A stretch of DNA of 39,160 bases, from NCBI GenBank assembly GCA_910587545.1, contig CAJUMI010000017.1, positions 1 to 39,160 on the forward strand, given 5' to 3'. The DNA is from an uncultured Muribaculaceae bacterium. Lineage in GTDB: Bacteria; Bacteroidota; Bacteroidia; Bacteroidales; Muribaculaceae. Every line of letters starts with the position of its first letter. Position 1 is the stretch's first letter. Shown here in pieces: positions 1-7,928 of the stretch. The position numbers were made by a program, and so were the translations under genes. The notes under the pieces were generated by a model. It worked only from the letters and a program-made list of their open reading frames with translations. It did no database searches and was not told the DNA's origin.

Positions 1-211
1 GCTAAAAGGTTATTTCCCAATCGGTTAATTCAAACCGAGAAAAATCTAAAATAACAATATGCACATTCTAAAAATATAAAATGTGAATGACGGTATGCCT
101 TAGATTTGTGTAAACAGCTTTTACCGAGGCAGACTGCGCTGTCTGAGACCGTAGCCGTTAACAGGTTGGCATATTGACGGGCATTTATATTTGTCCTTTG
201 TAGAAAGCGCG

Positions 212-243
212 AAAAAAAGCGGCGTGCCATCACTGACACGCCG
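212..243 (-). terminator. Rho-independent terminator after the sugar isomerase gene
   Basis: A 7-bp perfect stem (CGGCGTG at 220-226 pairs with CACGCCG at 237-243) with a 10-nt loop is followed, reading on the minus strand, by seven T. It lies about 30 bases beyond the stop codon at 276. On the plus strand there is no T tract, so it works in one direction. The terminator at 20134-20167 has a closely similar sequence. Confidence 0.85.
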
Positions 244-275
244 TCCAAAAAACTATGAAAAAAAGCTATAATTGT

Positions 276-1130
276 CTATAGAATCTCGTCGGTCACCCGA
301 TTGAATTCCTCGATACATTTTTTGATATCGGGCACAGAATTGTCCCAGTTGTATTCATACTCGATTGACAGGTAGCCCTTGAACTGCTGTTCTTTCAGTA
401 TTTCGAACATGTCTTTGATGCCGAGACAGCCTTGTCCCCAGATGGTGTCGTCCTGCCATTCAACTCCTTTTTCTTTAGGTTTGATGTCCTTTATGTGGAG
501 CGAGATGATGCGGCCGTTGAGCTTGCGGAGGCAGTCAAGATGGTTCAGTCCCTCGCGGTTCCAGTGGCCGACATCTGAGCAGGAACCGATATTTTCGCTG
601 CGCTCCGCGATGGCGTCGAGCAGGTTTTGCGGGTTCCAGTAGTCTGACGGTTGGGGATGGTTGTGGACCGAGACCTTGATGCCGTACTTGTCGGAAAGTT
701 CCTCGACGTAATCCCACAGTTCCAGCGGAGGCTCGCATGTGATGAATTCCAGATCCATCGATTTTGCAAACCTGAACATCTTTTCCCAGTCTTCTTTGCT
801 GTCGCTTACAAATACACCCGATCCTACGATCCTGACGCCCTTTTCTTCGGCGATTTCGCGGAGCTCCTTTTGTGTTTGCTCATCAAGATTGAAGTCAAAC
901 ACTTTGTCGCCCCATTTGCCGCCTAATTTGTGGCCGGGATAGACTTCGATGTACTTTACGCCCAGTTCACGGGTCTTGTCGAGGGCTTCCATCAGATTGA
1001 ATTTGTGGAAGGTGAATGACTGGACTGAGAGGTCCCATCCGGCTTGTTCGGCCTTGGTCCGGTTGCTGCAGGAGTTGAGTGATAGACCGAATACAACCAT
1101 AACTGCAATACTTAAAAGTTTATTTATCAT
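276..1130 (-). CDS. Sugar phosphate isomerase/epimerase-like TIM-barrel lipoprotein
   Basis: This 284-residue protein belongs to the xylose isomerase-like TIM-barrel (AP endonuclease 2) superfamily, whose members interconvert keto sugars or inosose-type polyols at a divalent metal. The N-terminus is a lipoprotein signal with lipobox LNSC (Cys21), so it should sit in the periplasm or on the outer membrane. Candidate metal ligands follow the family order: Glu in TCEPP, Asp in CSDVGHW, His in SLHIKD and Glu in SIEYEY, plus His residues in SVHNHP. It lies 14 bases downstream of a Gfo/Idh/MocA oxidoreductase gene on the same strand, a common pairing in polyol and uncommon-sugar catabolism. The substrate cannot be read from sequence. 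The start is ATG, and the terminator at 212-243 ends the unit. Confidence 0.88.
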   Translation of the reverse strand: MINKLLSIAVMVVFGLSLNSCSNRTKAEQAGWDLSVQSFTFHKFNLMEALDKTRELGVKYIEVYPGHKLGGKWGDKVFDFNLDEQTQKELREIAEEKGVRIVGSGVFVSDSKEDWEKMFRFAKSMDLEFITCEPPLELWDYVEELSDKYGIKVSVHNHPQPSDYWNPQNLLDAIAERSENIGSCSDVGHWNREGLNHLDCLRKLNGRIISLHIKDIKPKEKGVEWQDDTIWGQGCLGIKDMFEILKEQQFKGYLSIEYEYNWDNSVPDIKKCIEEFNRVTDEIL

Positions 1131-1144
1131 GATTATAGTGCAAA

Positions 1145-2659
1145 TTAAACGTTAGGCATGTCGGGGAGCGTGAAGCCGTTGTGATAGGTGTGTTTGATCC
1201 ATTCGTTGGCCGCGTCGAGAGCGTTGAAGTCGCCGAAGCGTCTGTCGAAACGCGGGTCTCCGTCGATCACCTTGAAATCGTCGTGGTTTACGATCTTGAT
1301 GGTGTCGTTGGGCGACAGATTCGTGAATATCATGTTTTCACCGTCCCACTTCAGTTCGCGATGCACGCCGTAGAGGCCTGCGAGGCGCACGGCGAGCACA
1401 CCCATGTCTACCATTTCTGTGAATGGTCCTGAGAACTGGAAGTTGGACGAGGCTTCGGTGCGGTTTTCAGGTGATTCCTTGCAGGCGCGGATCCAGTCTT
1501 GTTCGTGTGCGTCGGTATCCCAGATGTTGCCGTTTCCGCCTTTTATGCGCGGCAGTGTCGGAGCCGGCTGCTTGTAGCTTTCCATGCGCTCTCTTGGCAG
1601 CAAGGTGGGGTTCATGCCGTAGCAGCCTGTCATCAGCTTGCCTTTGGTTCCGATAAAGATGATGCCGCCGTTTTCGTCTCCCATCATCTCGCCGTCTTTC
1701 AGCTCCTCGGGGCGGGGCGGCATCAGACCGCCGTCATACCAGGTGATTTTCACTTCGGGCATATTGACTTTGCCTTTCTTCGGACGTGCCGGAAATTTGT
1801 ATGTGATGACTTCGGCGTGAGGTGGAGAGTAGAGGTTGCTGAGGGTCGAACTTGCAATTACGCTGGTGGGATATTTCAGTCCGAGGGCCCAGCAGACCGG
1901 GTCCATGATGTGGCAGGCCATGTCGCCGAGGGCGCCGGTGCCGAAATCATACCATCCGCGCCAGTTCCATGGTGTGTAGGCTGAGTTATAGGGGCGTATT
2001 TCAGCGGGACCTACAAACAGTTCCCAGTCAAGCGATGATGGGCATACGTGAGCCTCTGACGGCTTCATCAGTCCCTGGGGCCAGATGGGTCGGTCGGTCC
2101 AGCAGTGTACCTCGGTTACGTCGCCGATTGCTCCGTCCCAGATCCATTCTGAGATCTGGCGACACCAGTCGAACGAGTTTCCCTGGTTGCCCATCTGAGT
2201 TGCGACCTTGTATTTTTTTGCAAGCTTTGCCAGAAGTCGAGATTCGTAGACCGAATGGGTGAGGGGCTTCTGAACGTAGGTGTGCTTGCCCATTGTGATA
2301 GCGTGGGCGGTGACACCGGCGTGTGTGTGGTCGGGAGTCGCTACCATAATGGCGTCGATTTCCTTACCCATCTCGTCAAACATCGTGCGCCAGTCCTTGA
2401 AGCGTTTGGCCCGGGGATAATCCTCGAATGTCTTGTTGGCATACTTCCAGTCGACATCACAGAGTGCGACTATGTTTTCAGTGCTCATATTGCGCAGGTT
2501 GCGGCGGCCCATGCCGCCGACGCCTATGCCGGCAATATTGAGTTTGTCGCTCGGGGCTACATGGCCGTGGCTGCGTCCCAACACGACGTTAGGTACAACC
2601 ATGAATGCTGCCGCACCTAAACTGCTCTTGATAAAATCTCTTCTCGATATATCGCCCAT
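1145..2659 (-). CDS. Gfo/Idh/MocA family oxidoreductase, exported
   Basis: This 504-residue NAD(P)-dependent oxidoreductase starts with a twin-arginine-like signal (SRRDFIKSSLGAAAF), which points to export in folded form with its cofactor. A Rossmann nucleotide-binding motif follows at about residues 43-52 (GIGVGGMGRR). The usual EKP motif of the family appears as QKP (YVQKPLTHS, about residue 130), a variant I associate with exported Bacteroidetes members. The C-terminal half is the family's substrate-binding alpha/beta domain. Family members oxidise or isomerise sugars, inositols and related polyols, and some act as glycosidases. The gene is co-directional with the downstream TIM-barrel epimerase and probably co-transcribed. 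The specific substrate is unknown. Confidence 0.9.
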   Translation of the reverse strand: MGDISRRDFIKSSLGAAAFMVVPNVVLGRSHGHVAPSDKLNIAGIGVGGMGRRNLRNMSTENIVALCDVDWKYANKTFEDYPRAKRFKDWRTMFDEMGKEIDAIMVATPDHTHAGVTAHAITMGKHTYVQKPLTHSVYESRLLAKLAKKYKVATQMGNQGNSFDWCRQISEWIWDGAIGDVTEVHCWTDRPIWPQGLMKPSEAHVCPSSLDWELFVGPAEIRPYNSAYTPWNWRGWYDFGTGALGDMACHIMDPVCWALGLKYPTSVIASSTLSNLYSPPHAEVITYKFPARPKKGKVNMPEVKITWYDGGLMPPRPEELKDGEMMGDENGGIIFIGTKGKLMTGCYGMNPTLLPRERMESYKQPAPTLPRIKGGNGNIWDTDAHEQDWIRACKESPENRTEASSNFQFSGPFTEMVDMGVLAVRLAGLYGVHRELKWDGENMIFTNLSPNDTIKIVNHDDFKVIDGDPRFDRRFGDFNALDAANEWIKHTYHNGFTLPDMPNV

Positions 2660-2711
2660 GATAAATAAGGATTAGATGGTGATTAGATTGGTGTAAATAA
2701 TTATTATGTCG

Positions 2712-2719
2712 TAAAGATA
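2712..2719 (-). promoter_or_regulatory. Possible -7 element for the oxidoreductase/isomerase unit
   Basis: The minus strand reads TATCTTTA, one base away from the Bacteroidetes -7 consensus TAnnTTTG, about 53 bases upstream of the ATG at 2659. No good -33 TTTG was found at the right distance, so this is a weak call. Confidence 0.3.
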
Positions 2720-2784
2720 TAAAAATAAATTGTTTTATTTGATATTTTTTGTGATTATTCCCGTTCATGCGATGACTTTTCCGG

Positions 2785-2817
2785 TTTGTGATTGTTCAAG
2801 AATATTATATATCTTTG
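2785..2817 (+). promoter_or_regulatory. Bacteroidetes-type promoter for the DUF5106 gene
   Basis: A -33 TTTG (2785-2788) and a -7 TATCTTTG (2810-2817) are separated by 21 bases. Transcription would start near 2824, about 10 bases before the ATG at 2834. This rules out the upstream in-frame ATG at 2792, which lies inside the promoter. Confidence 0.75.
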
Positions 2818-2833
2818 TGACGTGAGATATTTT

Positions 2834-3697
2834 ATGAGACAGACAGTGTTTGTTGTCATGGCCTGTGCGGCTGTGACTGTGATTGCGGCGGCGCGTGATT
2901 TACCGTTGCCCGAGGTACCCGACTCTTTGCGCGATCCCCGGCAGAGGGCCGAGTATGTCATTGACCGCTACTGGGATGCGATGGACTGGCGCGACACTGT
3001 CCTGACCCGCGACGACCGCTTTATGGAGCAATGCGCCGCCGACTTTTACGCCGTCGCTCAGCACACCGACAGTGTGACAGCGTCAGCAGCCGTCAAAAAG
3101 ATGCTCGACGGGGCGTCGGCCGATCCTGAGGCGTACCGTAGGATAGCGGAAATTTCACAGGTCTATCTTTTTGAGCCCGAGTCGCCCGTGGCTGATGACG
3201 AATTGTTTCTGGCCGTGGCCGACAGACTGATGGCCGACCGGCGGCTCGGCGAAGCCGATATGCTGAGACTCGCCGACGCTCACCGCGCCGCGGTGCTCAA
3301 CCGCGTCGGCCGCCGTGCGTCAGACTTTGAGTTCGTCGGACGTGACGGCCTTAGGTCGAGTCTCTACGATGCGGTCAAAACCAACAGCCGGACGATCGTG
3401 ATGTTCTATGATCCTGACTGTCACGACTGCATGGACTTCGAGCGACATTTGGCCGATGCCGGTCTGAAAGATACAGGAGTGATCATGATCAGCCCTTACG
3501 GAGAGCAGGACGGACTGTGGGCGCGTCACGCAGCCACGATGCCCGCAGAGTGGATTGTCGGATTGCCTGTGGACGAGGAATTCGAGGACGAGGAAATCTA
3601 CGATCTGCGCGCCATCCCGACTGTCCTTCTGCTCGACCGCGAGGCCACGGTCATCGCCAAGAATCTGACGTTATACAATATCGACAAAGTTCTCTGA
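2834..3697 (+). CDS. DUF5106 / thioredoxin-like exported protein
   Basis: From ATG 2834 this encodes 287 residues with an N-terminal signal peptide (MRQTVFVVMACAAVTVIAAA). The first half is alpha-helical and resembles DUF5106, with PDSLRDPRQRAEYVIDRYWD followed by a mention-worthy WDAMDWRDT stretch. The second half is a thioredoxin-like fold with a CHDC motif in FYDPDCHDCMDF. A cis-proline-like segment (AIPTVLLLD) comes near the C-terminus. DUF5106 proteins of Bacteroidales usually carry this thioredoxin-like half, which suggests a periplasmic disulfide or redox role, not shown here. The start was chosen from the promoter and the signal peptide. Its stop codon directly abuts the stop codon of the convergent gene, with no spacer and no terminator between them. 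Confidence 0.82.
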   Translation: MRQTVFVVMACAAVTVIAAARDLPLPEVPDSLRDPRQRAEYVIDRYWDAMDWRDTVLTRDDRFMEQCAADFYAVAQHTDSVTASAAVKKMLDGASADPEAYRRIAEISQVYLFEPESPVADDELFLAVADRLMADRRLGEADMLRLADAHRAAVLNRVGRRASDFEFVGRDGLRSSLYDAVKTNSRTIVMFYDPDCHDCMDFERHLADAGLKDTGVIMISPYGEQDGLWARHAATMPAEWIVGLPVDEEFEDEEIYDLRAIPTVLLLDREATVIAKNLTLYNIDKVL

Positions 3698-5098
3698 TTA
3701 TTTGCCGAAATTTTCAATCCGGTCGTATTGTTGGTCTATGGTCGGGATGTCGTATTTATGACAAATGCTGTTATTTTCGATATCGTGGATAATATCATTG
3801 CATTCTCCCGCGACATCATCGTCGACCAGGCCGGTCGCAAATACGTCTTTGATTTCGGGGATAAGTTCTTTTGCTTTGAGGTCGGCAAGCGTACTCATTA
3901 CGAAACCGGCGAATGTCGCGTCACATGCGTTCTTAGCCGGCAGACGTTCGGGCAATGATACGAGCAGTCTGCGGAATACCCCGATTATCTCATCACGGCG
4001 CTCCGGTTCGTTGATCGCTGTCATCGCCAGAGCTTCAAGTGCATTGACCCTCATATATGTATCATACCCCGGAGTATAGAGATATTCTATGATTTTGTCC
4101 ATGTTTCCCGTGCTGCATGCGTAGAGCGCCGGGGGTATCATTTCAGGCGCGAGGTCGCCTAAATGGAAGTCGGCGAAATCTCCGTTCTGCCTCATTATCT
4201 CGAGCACCGAATCAATACCCGTCGGAGATTTGATGGCGTTAAGCAGCAAAAGAGAGTGCATTATCGAGCCGTCGGGGTCTTCTTCGATCGTTCCGTCGTC
4301 GATTGCGCGATAAGTGCGCCCGATGGTGTACATGACAATATTATGGAGATCCTCGGTCACTTCCTCGGCAGGTAGTCCTAAAATACGGTCGATGGTCTCC
4401 CGGGAAAGACGATAGAAGTTTGATTCGTCGGCCAATGCGTCGGCAATGAACTGATGTCTGACCGACAGTGTCGACGGATATTCCGGATGTTGATATGAAT
4501 ATTTCTCATCTTCATATTCATCGTTATCGTCATCGAATGCCTCGAGTGGGCTAATGAAGTCGAACCTCTCTCCGAGCCTTTGGGCGAGAGTCTTCAGATA
4601 CACTTTCTCCTTGCCGTCTTCGCCGACGACCAGTAAATATTTACCGTCTTTACCGAACTCATAGTCGATCAGGGGAATTTCTTCCGTATCATCTTCAAGG
4701 ATATATTGCCCTATCGAAAATGTTTTTGCCGGCTTGATGCCGGCTTCTTCTGCAAAACTTACGGCACCCCAGATTATATTATGAGCTTCATCGTAGCTTA
4801 TCTCATCGATCTCACATGTGTCACCATATCTGTCAAGCACATTTTTGATGTCGTCGGCCGTGTAGGTCATGCTGTAATAGACATCCTTTACGCCGAGACA
4901 GAATGTATCGACGAGGAAACTTGCAAAAATGAATTCCCCGTTGGGCCGTTGGCGTGTGACAACAACATTGGCCATGCCGGCTTTTTGCCAGTCTTGATTG
5001 ACATAGCATTTGTCTATGGGCAGTGTTCTCGCTTTTTCACGGATATATTTTTCAGGTGATATCTTTCCCTGTTGTTGTGTCGTTTTCTTTTTTGCCAT
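3698..5098 (-). CDS. Conserved cytoplasmic protein of unknown function with HEAT-like helices
   Basis: I do not recognise a named family for this 466-residue protein. It has no signal peptide and begins with a basic tail (MAKKKTTQQQ). Residues about 45-75 carry a conserved-looking core (NVVVTRQRPNGEF, then FLVDTFCLGVKDVYYS), which I recall from Bacteroidetes proteins annotated only as hypothetical or TPR-like. Around residue 190 there is an acidic, low-complexity stretch (DDDNDEYEDE). The C-terminal half is helical and reads like HEAT repeats (YTPGYDTYMRVNALEALA, then a similar RLPAKNACDATFAGF unit). It starts 16 bases after the GLUG-repeat gene and probably shares its transcript. No function is inferred. 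Confidence 0.75.
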   Translation of the reverse strand: MAKKKTTQQQGKISPEKYIREKARTLPIDKCYVNQDWQKAGMANVVVTRQRPNGEFIFASFLVDTFCLGVKDVYYSMTYTADDIKNVLDRYGDTCEIDEISYDEAHNIIWGAVSFAEEAGIKPAKTFSIGQYILEDDTEEIPLIDYEFGKDGKYLLVVGEDGKEKVYLKTLAQRLGERFDFISPLEAFDDDNDEYEDEKYSYQHPEYPSTLSVRHQFIADALADESNFYRLSRETIDRILGLPAEEVTEDLHNIVMYTIGRTYRAIDDGTIEEDPDGSIMHSLLLLNAIKSPTGIDSVLEIMRQNGDFADFHLGDLAPEMIPPALYACSTGNMDKIIEYLYTPGYDTYMRVNALEALAMTAINEPERRDEIIGVFRRLLVSLPERLPAKNACDATFAGFVMSTLADLKAKELIPEIKDVFATGLVDDDVAGECNDIIHDIENNSICHKYDIPTIDQQYDRIENFGK

Positions 5099-5114
5099 CT
5101 TCCTTTTGTTGATC

Positions 5115-7682
5115 TTATTTTATGAGCTTGACAGATTTTCCGTCACGTGAAACGAGAATGTAAAGTCCTTTCTCCAATCCGGCTGACACTTCGCTGACAG
5201 AACCGCTTCGGTGCTGATAAAGAATGATCCCATCCGCAGAGTAGATATCCCACTCGTCGGTGTTGTCGTTGACGATATCGCCGATGCCGCCTATGTCGTC
5301 AGGATCGCCGGCTCCATTGAGCAAGGGGTAGGGATCAGTGCCGGGTTTCTGTCCCCAGGGTGCGTCGGTCGTACGGCCGTGGTTCAGAGCCACGCAAATA
5401 GCGCCTGACGCAAATTCGTCGGCCGATGCGGCAGAGGCGCTTATGCCGGTCTTCGATGATCCGTCGTTGGTCGCGTCGTCGGCTGTAAGATAAAATGTGT
5501 CCGTGACATCGTCCCTGACATTAGTTCCCCTGTATCCTATGCCGTATATCTCATTGCCGTTTAACGACGAATAAGAGAAGCACGATCTGATTGGGAGATC
5601 CTCGCCGAGGGAGATAAGTCCGACGGCGATGCCGCAGTCGGTTACCACTTTGCAAGCCGAATAGCTGTCGGCAAGAGAACCGTCGTTGGATGCTCCGTAA
5701 CCTTCCTTATAAGCGATCAGACCCGATGCCTCATCCGCGTTGCCACTTACGTCGCCGGTGTTGTAGCAGCCTGAGACGTCAATTTTGCTTGTGCGTCCTA
5801 CAAGTCCGCCGGCGTATGTGAAGTGATAATTAGACTCCGGCAATTTCTCTATTGTGAAACTAAGCTCGCCGGTGTTGGATGAAGCGCTTATCGATCCCGA
5901 GAATTCGCCGACGAGACCGCCGGCGCAGACATGGTTGACCCATAGCTGTTTGTTGTCGACGGTTATTTTCCCCGCGTTCCGGCATCCCGTAATCTCTGAC
6001 GAGTTATATGCCATGCCGGTCAGACCGCCGGCCGCCGGGTTGGAGTTCAGTGCGACGGGTAGTCCGTTGTTATATATTGAGCTGACTGTCCCTGAGTTTT
6101 TGCAGTTGGTTATTTTGGCCGAATAGCCTGTGTCTCCCGCCAAGCCTCCGCTGATATGGGGGCCGGTTACATTGCCACTGTTTTCGCAGTCCTCAAGGCT
6201 TATTTCGCTCGCACGTCCGATCAGACCTCCGACCTTGGAACTATAAGACGGATAATAGGACATTGGGTTTTCGTCGCGGAAATAATCTGTGCCGTCGACA
6301 TTGCCGGAGTTGCTGCATGATTTCAGAACGAACTTGCATCCACCGGCACTGAGCCCGCCGGCACCGGTTATGTCACCGTAATTATGGCAGTTTTCCATAT
6401 TGACGACATGATTGACCGAGAATGTGCTTCCCATGATTCCACCCGTATGAGCATGTCCGTGGTTAGAGCAATTTATAAATGAAATTTCGTTGACACCCGG
6501 TTCTGTCAGCAGTCCCGCACCGTCGACATCTCCATGATTATGACAGTCTTCCATAAGGCTCAGGAAATCGCCGTAGCCGATCAGCCCCGGACCGTCGACC
6601 GATCCTCTGTTGCTGCAGTTCCTGGCTGTCATGAAATGTGCGTCACTGGTGATGCCGAATGACGACGCACGTTCGCCGCTATGCCTTATGTCGCCGGTGT
6701 TATGGCAGTTTTCTATCGCGCCGCAGCTCAACCAATAGGCAATGCCTGCGGTCGAGCCTTTTGCCGAACTTACATTTCCGTTGTTGAAAAGGCCGGTCAC
6801 GGTTGCTCCGCTTGGATCGTAGTCTGTATAAAGTCCTGCTGCGATGCCTGAGGCATGCGACTCGCCGTCAGTGCACTCTATGATGCCGTTGTTGGTCAGA
6901 TTTTTTATCCCATCGGCGTGGATCGTTCCGCCGATGCCGCCTACGCCGTTGTCGATACTGCTCTGGCTGCCGGGCGCGGATATGGATATCGAGCCGTCGA
7001 ATTGGCAGTCTGTTATACTTTTACCGTCTCTGAGTTCGCCGACGATGCCGCCATAACAGCCGCTCAGACTGCTATATCCGTCGCCTGCTGACTCTATGTC
7101 GATGCTGATCGTGCCCGAAACGTTGCATGACGTGATGTTGCCATTTTTCAGATAGCCTATCTGGCAGCCTGTATACAGAGCATTCACCCCGTCATAGTCC
7201 TCAGTTTTCAGCTTGATATCGATGTCGACGTCAGCGAGGTTTGTGTTGCTTATCGTGGCCGACTCTGCATATCCGAAAAGCCCCGCAGTGGCGACCTTTC
7301 CGTATCCCATTTCCGATACAGTCGCTTTGCTTAGATATAAACCGTTAATCGAGTGGCCTTTCCCGTCGAAATATCCTTTGAAGGGATTTTCGCTTGTACC
7401 TACAGGTGTCCAGCCTTTCTTTGTAGTGCTGCCGGGCTCGTTGAGCGTTATGTCATTGCCGAGTTCCACATACTTGCCTGACAGGTCGATGCCTGAATTT
7501 ATGACATACGAAAAATTAGCAAGTTGCTGGGCTGTGGTTATTACGTACGGTTCTTCGGGAGTCCCCAGACCGAGGCTGTAGAAGTCGACAATGGTCTGGG
7601 GATTGTCAGCTGCGGGATACTCCCATGCGTAAATTGAAAACGAACTGAAAAGGCAAGCGGCCAAAATGATATGCTTTACCAT
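5115..7682 (-). CDS. Large GLUG-repeat surface protein with T9SS-like C-terminal tail
   Basis: From ATG 7682 the product is 855 residues with a signal peptide (MVKHIILAACLFSSFSIYA). An in-frame ATG at 7781 lies within the promoter and was rejected. The body consists of many short repeats of the form NCxNxGxVxG, alternating with GGLVG or GGLIG (the GLUG motif). These should build a beta-helix or solenoid typical of adhesins and other surface proteins. Starts of repeats include GGLVGEFSGSI, GGLVGRTSKID and GGLIGRASEIS. The last 50 residues (WDIYSADGIILY ... GLYILVSRDGKSVKLIK) resemble a type IX secretion sorting domain, predicting secretion to the cell surface. The ligand is unknown. The 466-residue gene follows on the same strand. 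Confidence 0.85.
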   Translation of the reverse strand: MVKHIILAACLFSSFSIYAWEYPAADNPQTIVDFYSLGLGTPEEPYVITTAQQLANFSYVINSGIDLSGKYVELGNDITLNEPGSTTKKGWTPVGTSENPFKGYFDGKGHSINGLYLSKATVSEMGYGKVATAGLFGYAESATISNTNLADVDIDIKLKTEDYDGVNALYTGCQIGYLKNGNITSCNVSGTISIDIESAGDGYSSLSGCYGGIVGELRDGKSITDCQFDGSISISAPGSQSSIDNGVGGIGGTIHADGIKNLTNNGIIECTDGESHASGIAAGLYTDYDPSGATVTGLFNNGNVSSAKGSTAGIAYWLSCGAIENCHNTGDIRHSGERASSFGITSDAHFMTARNCSNRGSVDGPGLIGYGDFLSLMEDCHNHGDVDGAGLLTEPGVNEISFINCSNHGHAHTGGIMGSTFSVNHVVNMENCHNYGDITGAGGLSAGGCKFVLKSCSNSGNVDGTDYFRDENPMSYYPSYSSKVGGLIGRASEISLEDCENSGNVTGPHISGGLAGDTGYSAKITNCKNSGTVSSIYNNGLPVALNSNPAAGGLTGMAYNSSEITGCRNAGKITVDNKQLWVNHVCAGGLVGEFSGSISASSNTGELSFTIEKLPESNYHFTYAGGLVGRTSKIDVSGCYNTGDVSGNADEASGLIAYKEGYGASNDGSLADSYSACKVVTDCGIAVGLISLGEDLPIRSCFSYSSLNGNEIYGIGYRGTNVRDDVTDTFYLTADDATNDGSSKTGISASAASADEFASGAICVALNHGRTTDAPWGQKPGTDPYPLLNGAGDPDDIGGIGDIVNDNTDEWDIYSADGIILYQHRSGSVSEVSAGLEKGLYILVSRDGKSVKLIK

Positions 7683-7750
7683 AAGCCTGAATTTTAAGTG
7701 TTTATTATTAGTTCTTTCTTTGTCCGATATATGTCGGAAACAGACTGTCA

Positions 7751-7782
7751 CAAAAGTAGACAAATAATTGGTGTCAAGCAAA
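7751..7782 (-). promoter_or_regulatory. Bacteroidetes-type promoter for the GLUG-repeat gene
   Basis: On the minus strand, -33 TTTG (7782-7779) and -7 TACTTTTG (7758-7751) are 20 bases apart. Transcription would start near 7745, giving a leader of about 60 bases before ATG 7682. Confidence 0.75.
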
Positions 7783-7901
7783 TAAATCTGTCCCCGCTCC
7801 GCTTTTTTAGTGCATTTGAGGCATTTGAGACGTTTTCAATTGGAGTGGATGAAATGAATCGGGATATATGGATAGATGTATTTTTTTTGTAAAATTATTA
7901 T

Positions 7902-7909
7902 TAAATTTG
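7902..7909 (+). promoter_or_regulatory. Possible -7 element for the AT-rich cassette
   Basis: TAAATTTG matches TAnnTTTG and lies 20 bases before the ATG at 7929. The only upstream TTTG (7886-7889, at the end of a T8 run) is 12 bases away, too close for a normal -33. The call is therefore tentative. Confidence 0.4.
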
Positions 7910-7928
7910 TGTTTAAATAAAATTAAAC

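Noticed and set aside
186..193. TATATTTG as a plus-strand promoter near the left end
   Set aside because: There is no TTTG at a suitable distance and no plus-strand gene follows.
30..248. 72-codon minus-strand open frame at the left edge
   Set aside because: It overlaps the terminator at 212-243, has no recognisable domain or promoter, and its residue make-up looks random.
2792..2833. Upstream ATG for the DUF5106 gene
   Set aside because: It lies within the promoter (2785-2817), and the signal peptide begins at the ATG at 2834.
7683..7781. Upstream ATG for the GLUG-repeat gene
   Set aside because: It lies inside the -33/-7 region, and ATG 7682 begins a clean signal peptide.
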